Source: Nocardiopsis ansamitocini
GTDB taxonomy: Bacteria > Actinomycetota > Actinomycetes > Streptosporangiales > Streptosporangiaceae
Direction: 5' to 3'
DNA: 64,000 nucleotides
Assembly: GCF_030268225.1 (NCBI RefSeq)
Contig: NZ_BSQG01000001.1
Coordinates: 423,299-487,298 of the forward strand
Every line of letters starts with the position of its first letter. The stretch's first letter is position 1. Below the pieces are notes generated by a model, which saw nothing but the letters and a program-made list of their open reading frames with translations, ran no database searches and was not told where the DNA came from. This document shows positions 16,750 through 24,402 of this stretch, piece by piece. The position numbers and the translations under genes are program-made.

Positions 16750-18465
16750 TCAGCGCCAGCGCCCCGCCTCCTGCTCGGGCAGGTGCAGCCTGGCCAGCAT
16801 CGCGAGCACGTCACCGGGCACCCGCTGCCGCGTGATCAGCGAGACCCCGATCATCACTCCGGGGACCAGCAGAACCAGGAAGAATCCCGCCGGCCCCTGA
16901 AGGGCGCCCGGCAACGGCACCCCCACCGGGACGTCGTTCGCCGACAGGGCTTCGACGGCGCTGCCGACCAGACCGACCACCAGACCGGCTGCGGCCCCCA
17001 CATCGGTGAGCCCACGCCACCAGATCCCGATGAGCAACAGGGGGGCGATGGTCACCGCGCTGAGGCGCAGCCCGGCGAACGCTATCGAGGCCAGGTCGGC
17101 TCCGGCCAGTTCCGGCCACGCGGTGACGATCAGCAGCGGTGTTCCGGCCGCCAGGAGCGCACCCCAGCGGTAGGCCGTGCTGCCGCCGCCGAGCACGCAC
17201 TGCGAAATGGTCCCGGACAGCGCGGCGGCGAGCCCCACCGAGACCGTGACCACGGCCGACGCGACGCCGGCCGCGATCAGCACCGTCATCAGCACCCCGC
17301 TGCGCCCGGGCAGCATGCGCTCGGGCAGTTGCAGGACCGCCAGGTCGACCTGCCCGTTGACCAACAGCTCTCCCACGTAGATCCGGGCGAGCATCGCGTA
17401 GACCAGCGGAACGAGCGTGAAGACCACGACCAGCGCGGCGACCAGGGCCACCAGCCGGCGGGCCGCCCTGGGGCTGGGCGTCCCGTAGAAGCGGGTGGGG
17501 AACTGCAGGAGCCCGATAACGCCCAGAGCCACCGAGAGGTACGGCAGGTACCCGCTCAACGAACCCGGTCCGGGTCCCGGCCCGTGCCATCCGGTTTCCT
17601 CCGCCGGAGTGGGATCGACGTGGTGGGGGATCGTCGTTCCCGTTTCGAACAGCAGCACGGTGCCCGGAACGAACGCGTGCACGCCTGGTTCGAGGACCGA
17701 CCGGGTGGCGACCGTCTCCCCCTGCACGGATACCAGCACGGTGACCGGGGTCGGCTCGGTGACGCCCACCGCCTGCCGGCGATCGATTTCCATCTCGGTG
17801 TCGACGCGAAAGACCGGGTCGTCGGTCACAGGGGCTCGCGGGGCGCCCTGCATCTGCCAGGCCACGAGCAGTGCGAGGGCGGGCAACGCCAGGGCTGCCA
17901 GCTTGAACCAGAAGTGCACGGCCTGGAAACGGGTACTGGAGACGCCGGAGGAGGACAGGGTCAGGACCAGGGTGACAATCGCCGTCGCCGACCAGGCCGT
18001 CCACTCCGGAAGGCTGGTGAAGGCCCGCAGCAGCAAGCCGGCCGCGATGTACTGGGCCAGGAGGAAACACCATCCGACGATCACCGCGCTGGCGCTGGTC
18101 ATCCGACGGACGACGCGGGAGCCCAGGCGCCATTCAGCGAAATCCGAGTAGCTGTACACCCCTGCTCTACGCAGCGGGGTGACCACCAGGACGGCCAGCA
18201 GCACGCAGCCGAGGGCGACGGCGCTAAGCGACCCGAGGGCCTGAAGGCCCTGGGCCAGCAGCAGGCCGGCCACCCCCAACAGGAGCACCGCCGAGAGGTG
18301 CTCCCCAGCGGCGGCCGAGGCGAAGAGCAGGCTCCCCGGAGGAGCGGTCGCCAGGACGAACCCCGCACCGGCTGCGGTACGCCGGCGGTTGAGCAGCCCG
18401 GTGGTGATCAGGGTCATGACCATGACACAGCCGACGAACAGCAGCCCGCCGGCGAGCTCGGTCAC
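16750..18465 (-). CDS. Sodium:solute symporter family protein
   Basis: This 571-residue multi-pass transporter is related to cation/acetate symporters. It shows about twelve or thirteen hydrophobic segments, with SYSDFAEWRLGSRVVRRMTSASAVIVGW and SSSGVSSTRFQAVHFWFKL as recognisable SSS-family segments. Between them and the next helix is an extra hydrophilic stretch of about 90 residues (roughly 205-295), likely extracytoplasmic. The GTG start overlaps the stop of the upstream small membrane protein by four bases. It is last in a LytS/LytTR unit, so its substrate is probably what that system controls. The substrate is unknown; a monocarboxylate is a guess. Confidence 0.85.
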   Translation of the reverse strand: MTELAGGLLFVGCVMVMTLITTGLLNRRRTAAGAGFVLATAPPGSLLFASAAAGEHLSAVLLLGVAGLLLAQGLQALGSLSAVALGCVLLAVLVVTPLRRAGVYSYSDFAEWRLGSRVVRRMTSASAVIVGWCFLLAQYIAAGLLLRAFTSLPEWTAWSATAIVTLVLTLSSSGVSSTRFQAVHFWFKLAALALPALALLVAWQMQGAPRAPVTDDPVFRVDTEMEIDRRQAVGVTEPTPVTVLVSVQGETVATRSVLEPGVHAFVPGTVLLFETGTTIPHHVDPTPAEETGWHGPGPGPGSLSGYLPYLSVALGVIGLLQFPTRFYGTPSPRAARRLVALVAALVVVFTLVPLVYAMLARIYVGELLVNGQVDLAVLQLPERMLPGRSGVLMTVLIAAGVASAVVTVSVGLAAALSGTISQCVLGGGSTAYRWGALLAAGTPLLIVTAWPELAGADLASIAFAGLRLSAVTIAPLLLIGIWWRGLTDVGAAAGLVVGLVGSAVEALSANDVPVGVPLPGALQGPAGFFLVLLVPGVMIGVSLITRQRVPGDVLAMLARLHLPEQEAGRWR

Positions 18466-18845
18466 GAGCCGACCGATCCCGGCGCGTCCAGGCGTTCGGC
18501 CAGCCGGACATAGACCGGGATGATCAGTACCAACAGGAGCGGCAGGCAGGCCCCCACTGCGAGTCGAATCCACCCCACGCCTTCGACGGAGAGCACGCCG
18601 GTCCGGGGGGCGAGTGCGAGCACGGCGACCGCGAGCAGGAGCAACACGACTGCGACGGTGACCGTCGCGAGGCTCAACCGGAGGTGGCGACGCATGTGCG
18701 CGGCGACGTCGGTGGTGCGTGCATGCGCCTCGACCGAGGCGGGTTCGGGGGTGATCCCCAGCGCTCGGCTGGTCGCCGGGGCCGCCACCGCGGTGCGGCG
18801 CGGTACCGGGGGCGGGGGCCGGGAAGACGCGGACGGCGAGTTCAC
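18462..18845 (-). CDS. Small two-helix membrane protein upstream of the symporter
   Basis: The 127-residue protein has a Pro/Ala-rich N-terminus and two membrane helices, near residues 62-83 and 94-115 (WIRLAVGACLPLLLVLIIP). It starts at a GTG overlapping the LytTR regulator stop (GTGA) and overlaps the symporter start at its own end, so it is coupled to both. Its position is like that of DUF485-type small proteins that accompany acetate symporters, but I do not recognise the DUF485 sequence itself. It may help assembly or stability of the symporter. Confidence 0.7.
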   Translation of the reverse strand: MNSPSASSRPPPPVPRRTAVAAPATSRALGITPEPASVEAHARTTDVAAHMRRHLRLSLATVTVAVVLLLLAVAVLALAPRTGVLSVEGVGWIRLAVGACLPLLLVLIIPVYVRLAERLDAPGSVGS

Positions 18846-19582
18846 CCTGTTCGGCCAGTACCTGAGCCGCGACGCACGAACTGGTCCCGGACTTCGCGGG
18901 TCTGCCTGCGGCTGACCGGAAGCAATTCGTCCCCGACCTGCACCTTGATCCGCGGGCCCTCGAAGCGAAGTTCGGAGACGTGCCTGGTGGCGACGAGCAT
19001 ACTGCGGTGGATTCGCACGAACCCTGCTCCGTCCCACTCGCGCTCCAGCGCCCCGAGGGTGCTACGGATAAGGAAGGCTCCATCGGCGGTGCGCAGCCGA
19101 ACGTAGTCGCCCTTGGCCTCGGCGAACCAGATCTCGGAGCGCGGGATGAAGCGGGTGCGCCCGGCCAGCTCGATCGGAACCCTGACCTCGGTCGACGGGG
19201 TGTCCCTGACGCGGGCGACCAGCCGGCCCAGTGTGGCTGCCAGGCGTTCTTCTCTGATGGGTTTGAGCAGGTAGTCCACGGCGTTGAGTTCGAAGGCGGC
19301 GACGGCGTAGTCCTCATGGGCGGTCACGAACACGACCGCCGGCGGCCGGGGCAGTGCCGCGAGAAAACGGGCGAGGTCGATCCCGCTGGGCCCCGGCATG
19401 TGCACGTCCAGGAAAAGTGCGTCGAACCGGTCGCCCGCCTCGGCACGCTCACCGATCAGTCGCGTGGCGCCGGTGGCGCCGCCCGTAGTGGTCACCTCGG
19501 TGACGCGCGAGTCCCTGTCGAGCAGGTAGGCCATCTCCTCGCGCGCGGGGATCTCGTCCTCGACTACCAGGACCCGAAGCAT
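18842..19582 (-). CDS. LytTR-type response regulator
   Basis: This 246-residue DNA-binding regulator pairs with the LytS-like kinase encoded upstream. The receiver domain (residues 1-120) starts MLRVLVVEDE, has the phospho-acceptor Asp in LFLDVHMPG and a Lys in DYLLKPI. A LytTR DNA-binding domain follows, with WFAEAKGDYVRL and FVRIHRSMLV. I start at the ATG at 19582, where the receiver fold begins; 44 further in-frame codons upstream are not conserved. The ribosome site is weak. It likely controls the symporter gene downstream. Confidence 0.93.
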   Translation of the reverse strand: MLRVLVVEDEIPAREEMAYLLDRDSRVTEVTTTGGATGATRLIGERAEAGDRFDALFLDVHMPGPSGIDLARFLAALPRPPAVVFVTAHEDYAVAAFELNAVDYLLKPIREERLAATLGRLVARVRDTPSTEVRVPIELAGRTRFIPRSEIWFAEAKGDYVRLRTADGAFLIRSTLGALEREWDGAGFVRIHRSMLVATRHVSELRFEGPRIKVQVGDELLPVSRRQTREVRDQFVRRGSGTGRTG

Positions 19583-19733
19583 GCCACCGAGAATGGCCCA
19601 GCACGGGACGGCTCGCAAGCAGTTCGGGGTGATGCGAAGGGAACGGAGGGCGATATGGCTGGATCGGGGCTGAGCAGCGCACCCAGCCCATTGTGAAGGC
19701 GGCATCGACCGCACTTCGCCGCCGAATCGAGCC

Positions 19734-20912
19734 TCAGCGACCGGGAGTCAGCCGAAACTTCGGGATGCGCAGGCTCACCCGGGTGCCCGCGCCGGGAGCC
19801 GTCTCGACCACCAGCCCGTAGGCGTCGCCGAACATGGTGCGCAATCGTTCGTCGACGTTGGCAAGGCCGATCCCCGCGGAGGCGCCCGCCTCTCCTGCCA
19901 GGATCGCTCGAGCCCGTTCGGGATCCATGCCGACTCCGTCGTCCTCGATGCTGATGTGCGCCTCGGCTCCGGCGTCACGGGCGATGACACTGACGTGGCT
20001 CAGGCCGGGGCGGCCCTCCATCCCGTGCCGGATGGCGTTCTCCACCAGTGGTTGCAGGCTCAGGAAAGGAACCTGGACGGCCAGCACGTCCGGGGCGACC
20101 TGCACGCTGAGGCGCAGCCGGGAGCCGAACCGGGCCCGTTCCAGAGCCAGATAGCGGTCGATGGAGCGCAGTTCCTCCTGCAATGTGGTGAGGTTGCGCG
20201 ATCCGCGGAACGAATAGCGGGCGAAATCGGCGAAGTCGAGGAGGAGTGCGCGCGCCCGGGTGGGGTCGGTGCGCACGAAGGAGGCGATGGTGGTCAGGCA
20301 GTTGTAGACGAAGTGCGGGGAGATCTGCAGCCGCAGCGCCTTGAGCTCGGCGTCGGCCAGTCGGGCGCGCGAATGGTCCAGATCGGCGAGCTCCAGTTGT
20401 CCGGAGATCCAGCTGGCCACCTCGGCGGTGGCCCGGACCAGGACCGGTGACGCCTGTGCGTCGAAGGCGAGAAGCGCGCCGACCGGGCGGTCGTCGACAA
20501 CGACCGGGGCCGCCACAACCACACGCAACGGGCAGGCCGGGTCGGCGCAGTGGAGCCGGTCGTCGGTGTGCAACCGGGCTCCGGTGATCGCCGGAATCGC
20601 CAGACTCGGACAGTCCTGCCGGTGGACGGCCCCCACCCCGTGCCAGGCGAGGGTGTGGGTGGTGTCGATGAGTGCCACTGCCGGGCTCCCCAGCAGCGCG
20701 TGGACGTGCCGGATCGCACGGGTGGCGGACTCGCGGTGCAGCCCCTGACGCAGCGCGGGTGCGGCCAGGGAGGCAGTGTGCAGGGTCGAGCACGTGGCGT
20801 CGGCGGCCAGCGCCCGCCGGCTCCGGTCGACCGCACGGGATCTCCGGATCAGTTCACCGGCGCACACCACGGCGATCAGGGAGGCGACGGCCGCGACGTA
20901 GACCATAGGCAC
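19734..20912 (-). CDS. LytS-type sensor histidine kinase
   Basis: This 392-residue kinase has one N-terminal membrane helix (VYVAAVASLIAVVCAGELI), so it is not a classic five-helix LytS sensor. A GAF-like middle region follows, containing PSLAIPAITG and a Cys-containing HCADPACPLRVVVAAP. The C-terminal His_kinase/HATPase module has LQISPHFVYNCLTTIASF (phospho-His), QPLVENAIRHG (N box) and GIGLANVDERL. A 151-base gap separates it from the response regulator gene. The two Cys and one His in HCADPAC might bind a cofactor or sense redox; that is speculation. Confidence 0.92.
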   Translation of the reverse strand: MPMVYVAAVASLIAVVCAGELIRRSRAVDRSRRALAADATCSTLHTASLAAPALRQGLHRESATRAIRHVHALLGSPAVALIDTTHTLAWHGVGAVHRQDCPSLAIPAITGARLHTDDRLHCADPACPLRVVVAAPVVVDDRPVGALLAFDAQASPVLVRATAEVASWISGQLELADLDHSRARLADAELKALRLQISPHFVYNCLTTIASFVRTDPTRARALLLDFADFARYSFRGSRNLTTLQEELRSIDRYLALERARFGSRLRLSVQVAPDVLAVQVPFLSLQPLVENAIRHGMEGRPGLSHVSVIARDAGAEAHISIEDDGVGMDPERARAILAGEAGASAGIGLANVDERLRTMFGDAYGLVVETAPGAGTRVSLRIPKFRLTPGR

Positions 20913-20958
20913 AAGCTAGAGGGTCGACCGCCCCGACGAAAAACGATCGGCTCGCGGC

Positions 20959-21561
20959 TCAGCTCAGCGGTGGCCCCTCCCCCGGCTCTTCCTGGTAGGA
21001 GAACCGCTGTTCGGACCAGGGGTCGGCGCGGTTGTGGTAACCGCGCTCCTCCCAGAAACCGCGCCGGTCGGCGGTCAGGTACTCGATCGCGCGGACCCAC
21101 TTCACGCTCTTCCAGCCGTAGAGGTGCGGCACCACCAAGCGGACCGGGTACCCGCGCTCGGCCGAGATCCGCTCGACACCGTGGTGGGTGGCCAGCAGCA
21201 CGTCGGAGCGCAGGAAGTCGTCCATTCGCAGATTGGCGCTGTAGCCGTACTCGGCCCAGACCATGACGTGCGTGGCGGCGTCGGCCGGTGGGGCCAGCTC
21301 CACCATCAGCGCACTGGAAACTCCTGACCAGGCATTATCCGGAATTGTGAACTTGGTCACGCAGTGAAAGTCCGCAACTACCTCGACCCTGGGGAGTTCG
21401 TCGAAGGCCGACCAGTCCCAGCGGTGGGTGGTCGCGGAGTCGGTCGCCCCGTAGACGCAGAGGTCCCATCGCTGCTGGCGGAACTTGGGCACCGGCCCGT
21501 AGTGCAGGGCAGGAAATTCGCGCGGGACGTACTGCCCCGGCGGCAGTCGCTGCTCAGACAA
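20959..21561 (-). CDS. Sulfite-oxidase-like molybdopterin oxidoreductase
   Basis: The 200-residue protein matches the single-domain sulfite oxidase-like family with a molybdopterin cofactor. The cofactor cysteine is in DFHCVTKF. GVSSALMVE, ERGYPVRLVVPHLYGWKSVKWV and the RGYHNRADPW end follow the family order. There is no twin-arginine signal, so it may act in the cytoplasm, unlike MsrP. The start is a TTG at 21561 with GAGGAG five bases upstream. Its electron partner is not encoded beside it. Confidence 0.9.
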   Translation of the reverse strand: MSEQRLPPGQYVPREFPALHYGPVPKFRQQRWDLCVYGATDSATTHRWDWSAFDELPRVEVVADFHCVTKFTIPDNAWSGVSSALMVELAPPADAATHVMVWAEYGYSANLRMDDFLRSDVLLATHHGVERISAERGYPVRLVVPHLYGWKSVKWVRAIEYLTADRRGFWEERGYHNRADPWSEQRFSYQEEPGEGPPLS

Positions 21562-21656
21562 TCGATCTCCTCGTGATGAGGTGTCCGGGACATACTGCCA
21601 GTCCCGGCGGAGGACCCCAAAAACCCGAGGGTAGGAAGCACCGGCGGGGAATGCGC

Positions 21657-21662
21657 TATAGT
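21657..21662 (+). promoter_or_regulatory. -10 box of the aroF leader transcript
   Basis: TATAGT, close to the ideal -10 sequence, is followed by seven bases and the leader-peptide ATG. The mRNA should be leaderless. Confidence 0.7.
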
Positions 21663-21669
21663 CACAGCC

Positions 21670-21741
21670 ATGCAGCGAAACTTCTGGCGCTTTTATGGCT
21701 ACCGGCCCACGGGATCGGTCGCCCTACTAGCGCTACGCTGA
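21670..21741 (+). CDS. Aromatic-rich leader peptide for aroF attenuation
   Basis: This 23-codon frame encodes MQRNFWRFYGYRPTGSVALL and three more residues. Phe5, Trp6, Phe8, Tyr9 and Tyr11 place all three aromatic amino acids within seven codons. It is followed 15 bases later by an intrinsic terminator and then aroF. DAHP synthase is the first enzyme of aromatic synthesis, so ribosome stalling at these codons when Phe, Tyr or Trp is scarce could favour an antiterminator. CGGCCC in the 3' part of the frame can pair with GGGCCG of the terminator stem. The promoter ends seven bases before the ATG. The mechanism is inferred, not shown. Confidence 0.75.
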   Translation: MQRNFWRFYGYRPTGSVALLALR

Positions 21742-21754
21742 CAGGACGACTTCA

Positions 21755-21786
21755 AAAGCCCCGGGCCGACGGCCCGGGGCTTTTTT
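21755..21786 (+). terminator. Intrinsic terminator/attenuator before aroF
   Basis: An 11-bp G+C stem (AGCCCCGGGCC / GGCCCGGGGCT) with a GAC loop is followed by TTTTTT, the only classic U-run terminator that I see in the window. It lies between the leader peptide and aroF. Confidence 0.9.
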
Positions 21787-21849
21787 GTCTGTCCGGACAC
21801 CTTCCACTTCAGCCAGCCAGTCTTCATCGCCCGGCAAAGGACAACGTTC

Positions 21850-22890
21850 ATGGTCATCGTGATGGCTCCCGAAGCAACCTCCGACAACATCGACTCGATC
21901 GTGGAGCTGGTCGCCACCGCGGGCGGCGCAGCGTACGTCACCAGAGGGGTGAGTCGGACGATCATCGGGCTGGTCGGCGACATCGAGCAGTTCGAGACGC
22001 TCGGTATCGCGGCGATGGCCGGGGTCAGCGACGTACTGCGCATCTCGGTGCCCTACAAGCTGGTCAGCCGGGAAAACCACGGGAGCCGGACCGTGGTGAG
22101 CGTGGCCGGTGTCCCCATCGGGGGCGACACCATGACGCTGATCGCCGGGCCGTGCGCCGTGGAGACCCCTGAGCAGACCCTGGCGGCAGCCATGATGGCC
22201 AAGAGCGCGGGGGCCTCGTTGCTGCGCGGCGGCGCCTACAAGCCCCGCAGCTCCCCGTACGCCTTCCAGGGCCTCGGCGAAGCAGGATTGCAGATCCTGG
22301 CCGATGTGCGCGAGGAGACCGGGCTGCCGATCGTGACCGAGGTCGTGGACGCCCACGACGTGGAACTCGTCGCCTCCTACGCCGACATGCTCCAGATCGG
22401 TACCCGCAACATGCAGAACTTCGCGCTGCTCCAGGCCGCCGGCGAAGCGGGCAAGCCCGTGATGCTCAAGCGGGGAATGAGCTCCACCATCGAGGAGTGG
22501 CTGATGGCGGCGGAGTACATCGCCCAGCGCGGCAACCTCGACATCGTCCTGTGCGAGCGGGGAATCCGTACCTTCGAGAAGGCCACCCGCAACACCCTGG
22601 ACATCAGCGCGGTCCCGGTCGCACAGAACCTGTCCCACCTGCCGGTGATCGTGGACCCCTCCCACTCGGGTGGCAAGCGCGACCTCGTCCTGCCGCTGTC
22701 ACGGGCGGCGATCGCGGTCGGGGCCGACGGAATCATCGTCGACGTGCACCCGCACCCCGAGACGGCACTGTGCGACGGCCCGCAGGCACTGGTGGGCGCC
22801 GACCTGGAGGCACTGGCTGCCATGGTCGCGACCCTGCCGGCAGCGGTGGGGCGTCCCCTGACGCCCGCACGCGTACCCGCCGGGGTGTGA
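21850..22890 (+). CDS. aroF: 3-deoxy-7-phosphoheptulonate (DAHP) synthase
   Basis: The enzyme condenses phosphoenolpyruvate and erythrose-4-phosphate, the first step of the shikimate pathway. The 346-residue protein is the AroA-I-beta/KDOPS-like form: a ferredoxin-like regulatory N-terminus of about 80 residues, then a TIM barrel with LIAGPCAVETPEQ, LRGGAYKPRSSPYAFQG, KRGMSSTIEEW, and IVDPSHSGGKRD. The N-terminal domain may mediate feedback inhibition, as in other fused forms. It starts 64 bases after the attenuator U-run. A bidirectional hairpin at 22908-22941 separates it from thiI. Confidence 0.95.
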   Translation: MVIVMAPEATSDNIDSIVELVATAGGAAYVTRGVSRTIIGLVGDIEQFETLGIAAMAGVSDVLRISVPYKLVSRENHGSRTVVSVAGVPIGGDTMTLIAGPCAVETPEQTLAAAMMAKSAGASLLRGGAYKPRSSPYAFQGLGEAGLQILADVREETGLPIVTEVVDAHDVELVASYADMLQIGTRNMQNFALLQAAGEAGKPVMLKRGMSSTIEEWLMAAEYIAQRGNLDIVLCERGIRTFEKATRNTLDISAVPVAQNLSHLPVIVDPSHSGGKRDLVLPLSRAAIAVGADGIIVDVHPHPETALCDGPQALVGADLEALAAMVATLPAAVGRPLTPARVPAGV

Positions 22891-22907
22891 ACGCCGACGG
22901 CTGAACG

Positions 22908-22941
22908 GCGGGCGAGACGCCGAACCGTCTCGCTCGCCCGC
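22908..22941. terminator. Bidirectional hairpin between aroF and thiI
   Basis: GCGGGCGAGACG pairs with CGTCTCG...CGCCCGC with a four-base bulge. It lies in the 54-bp gap between convergent genes. Confidence 0.55.
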
Positions 22942-22944
22942 TGC

Positions 22945-24207
22945 TTACCCGGTCTCTTCGCTGCCGAAGTAGCTGGGCCGGTGCAGCTGCACCGTTGAGG
23001 CCAGGTGCTCGGCCAGCTCCGCCGCGTCCAGACGCTTCTCGATCTGGCGCAGGTCCTCGATCTTGGCTGCGGTCTCCACCTGCCGCGGGGTCAGCATGGT
23101 GCAGCAGTCCTCGTCGGGCAGTTCGGAGATGGCGAGGGTGCCGATCTTACGGGCCTGGTCCATGATCTCGGTCTTGTCCATTCCGATCAACGGACGCAGG
23201 ATCGGCAGGTCGACGGAGTCGTCCAGGGCCGTGATGTTGGTCAGGGTCTGGCTGGACACCTGTCCGAGCGCGTCCCCGGTGACCAGGGCCGCGCCGCCGA
23301 GGGTATCGGCCAGCGCCTCCGCGGTCTTGAGCATGAGGCGCCGCTGGGCGACGATCTGCAGACGCTCCACTCCGGAATTCTTGATCTGCTGCTGCGCCTT
23401 GCCGAAGGGGATGACGTAGAGCCGCGAGTTGCCCTGGAAGCGGTCGAGCTGGCGGACCAGGCTGTAGGCCTTGTAGATGGACTCGGGTCCGGTGAAGGGC
23501 ATACCGGAGAAGTGCAGGAAGTCCACGCGCAGACCGCGCCGGATCATCCGGTGCGCGGCGACAGGTGAATCGATACCGCCCGACATCAGCACGAGCGCCC
23601 GCCCGCTCATTCCGGCGGGCAGTCCGCCCTGGCCGGGCATTCCGTCGGTGAAGACGAACACCTCGTCCTTGTCCACCTCGACGAACAGGGTGTTGTCGGG
23701 CTTCTTGAGCCGAACGGTCAGATGCGGGTGCGCCTCCCTGACCGCGGAGCCCAGGTGGGTGGCGATCTCGAAGGAGGACAACGGGAAGCGCTTGTCGCGG
23801 CGACGGGCACGCACGGCGAAGGTACCGGTGCGCTCGGCCATTGCCCGCAGGCTCACCGCGGTGACCGCGTCGACGTCCTTGGGCACGCGGCGCACCAGGT
23901 GCACCCACACGATGCCCATGACATTGCACATGCGCTCGCCCAGCTCCGCGACCTCAAGGTCGGAGGCACCGGGCATGCGCAGCATGATGACGCCCTTGCG
24001 CTGGGATATCTTCATCTCGCCCAGGCCCTTGGCCGCGGTGCGAATGTTGTTCTGCAGACGCCGCTCGAAGAGGTGTCGGTTGCTGCCCTTGAGCACGATC
24101 TCGCCGAGCTTCATCAGCACGCACAGCTCGCCGAGACCGTCCGGGCCCGTCTCGACTGCGACGTCCGCACTGGTGTGGGGGGCCGCGGAATCGAGCGACG
24201 CGGACAT
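22945..24207 (-). CDS. thiI: tRNA 4-thiouridine synthase / sulfurtransferase ThiI
   Basis: ThiI adenylates and thiolates U8 of tRNA and in some bacteria also supplies sulfur for thiamine. The 420-residue protein has an N-terminal ferredoxin-like plus THUMP region (residues 25-190) and a PP-loop SGGIDS at 209-214. There is no C-terminal rhodanese domain, so sulfur transfer must use another route; a Cys pair lies in DEDCC near residue 365. The start is fixed by GGAGGTACCGTC before the ATG. Two thiamine loci lie in this window, but ThiG sulfur transfer does not need ThiI without rhodanese. Confidence 0.94.
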   Translation of the reverse strand: MSASLDSAAPHTSADVAVETGPDGLGELCVLMKLGEIVLKGSNRHLFERRLQNNIRTAAKGLGEMKISQRKGVIMLRMPGASDLEVAELGERMCNVMGIVWVHLVRRVPKDVDAVTAVSLRAMAERTGTFAVRARRRDKRFPLSSFEIATHLGSAVREAHPHLTVRLKKPDNTLFVEVDKDEVFVFTDGMPGQGGLPAGMSGRALVLMSGGIDSPVAAHRMIRRGLRVDFLHFSGMPFTGPESIYKAYSLVRQLDRFQGNSRLYVIPFGKAQQQIKNSGVERLQIVAQRRLMLKTAEALADTLGGAALVTGDALGQVSSQTLTNITALDDSVDLPILRPLIGMDKTEIMDQARKIGTLAISELPDEDCCTMLTPRQVETAAKIEDLRQIEKRLDAAELAEHLASTVQLHRPSYFGSEETG

Positions 24208-24350
24208 GACGGTACCTCCGGGGTCTGGTGGAACGAGGGGGCGGTCTCACACGGGGGCCGCTTGCATCCAGTATCGATCACCGGCGCAACCGTTTTGTCC
24301 GCCCCTCCCGTGTGTCGACCGCAACAGGTCCCGTCGTCCCGGGGACAGGC

Positions 24351-24387
24351 GTCCGGGCCCCGTCGCAGCTGGCGGCGGGGCCCGGAC
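24351..24387 (-). terminator. Terminator after pfkA
   Basis: A 12-bp stem (GTCCGGGCCCCG / CGGGGCCCGGAC) with a 13-base loop sits 16 bases past the pfkA stop. Confidence 0.7.
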
Positions 24388-24402
24388 AAAGGCAGGCGGG
24401 GT

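Noticed and set aside
16717-18513. 598-residue plus frame opposite the symporter
   Set aside because: Composition is Gln/Arg/Gly-rich without domain signals; the minus frame encodes membrane helices of a real transporter.
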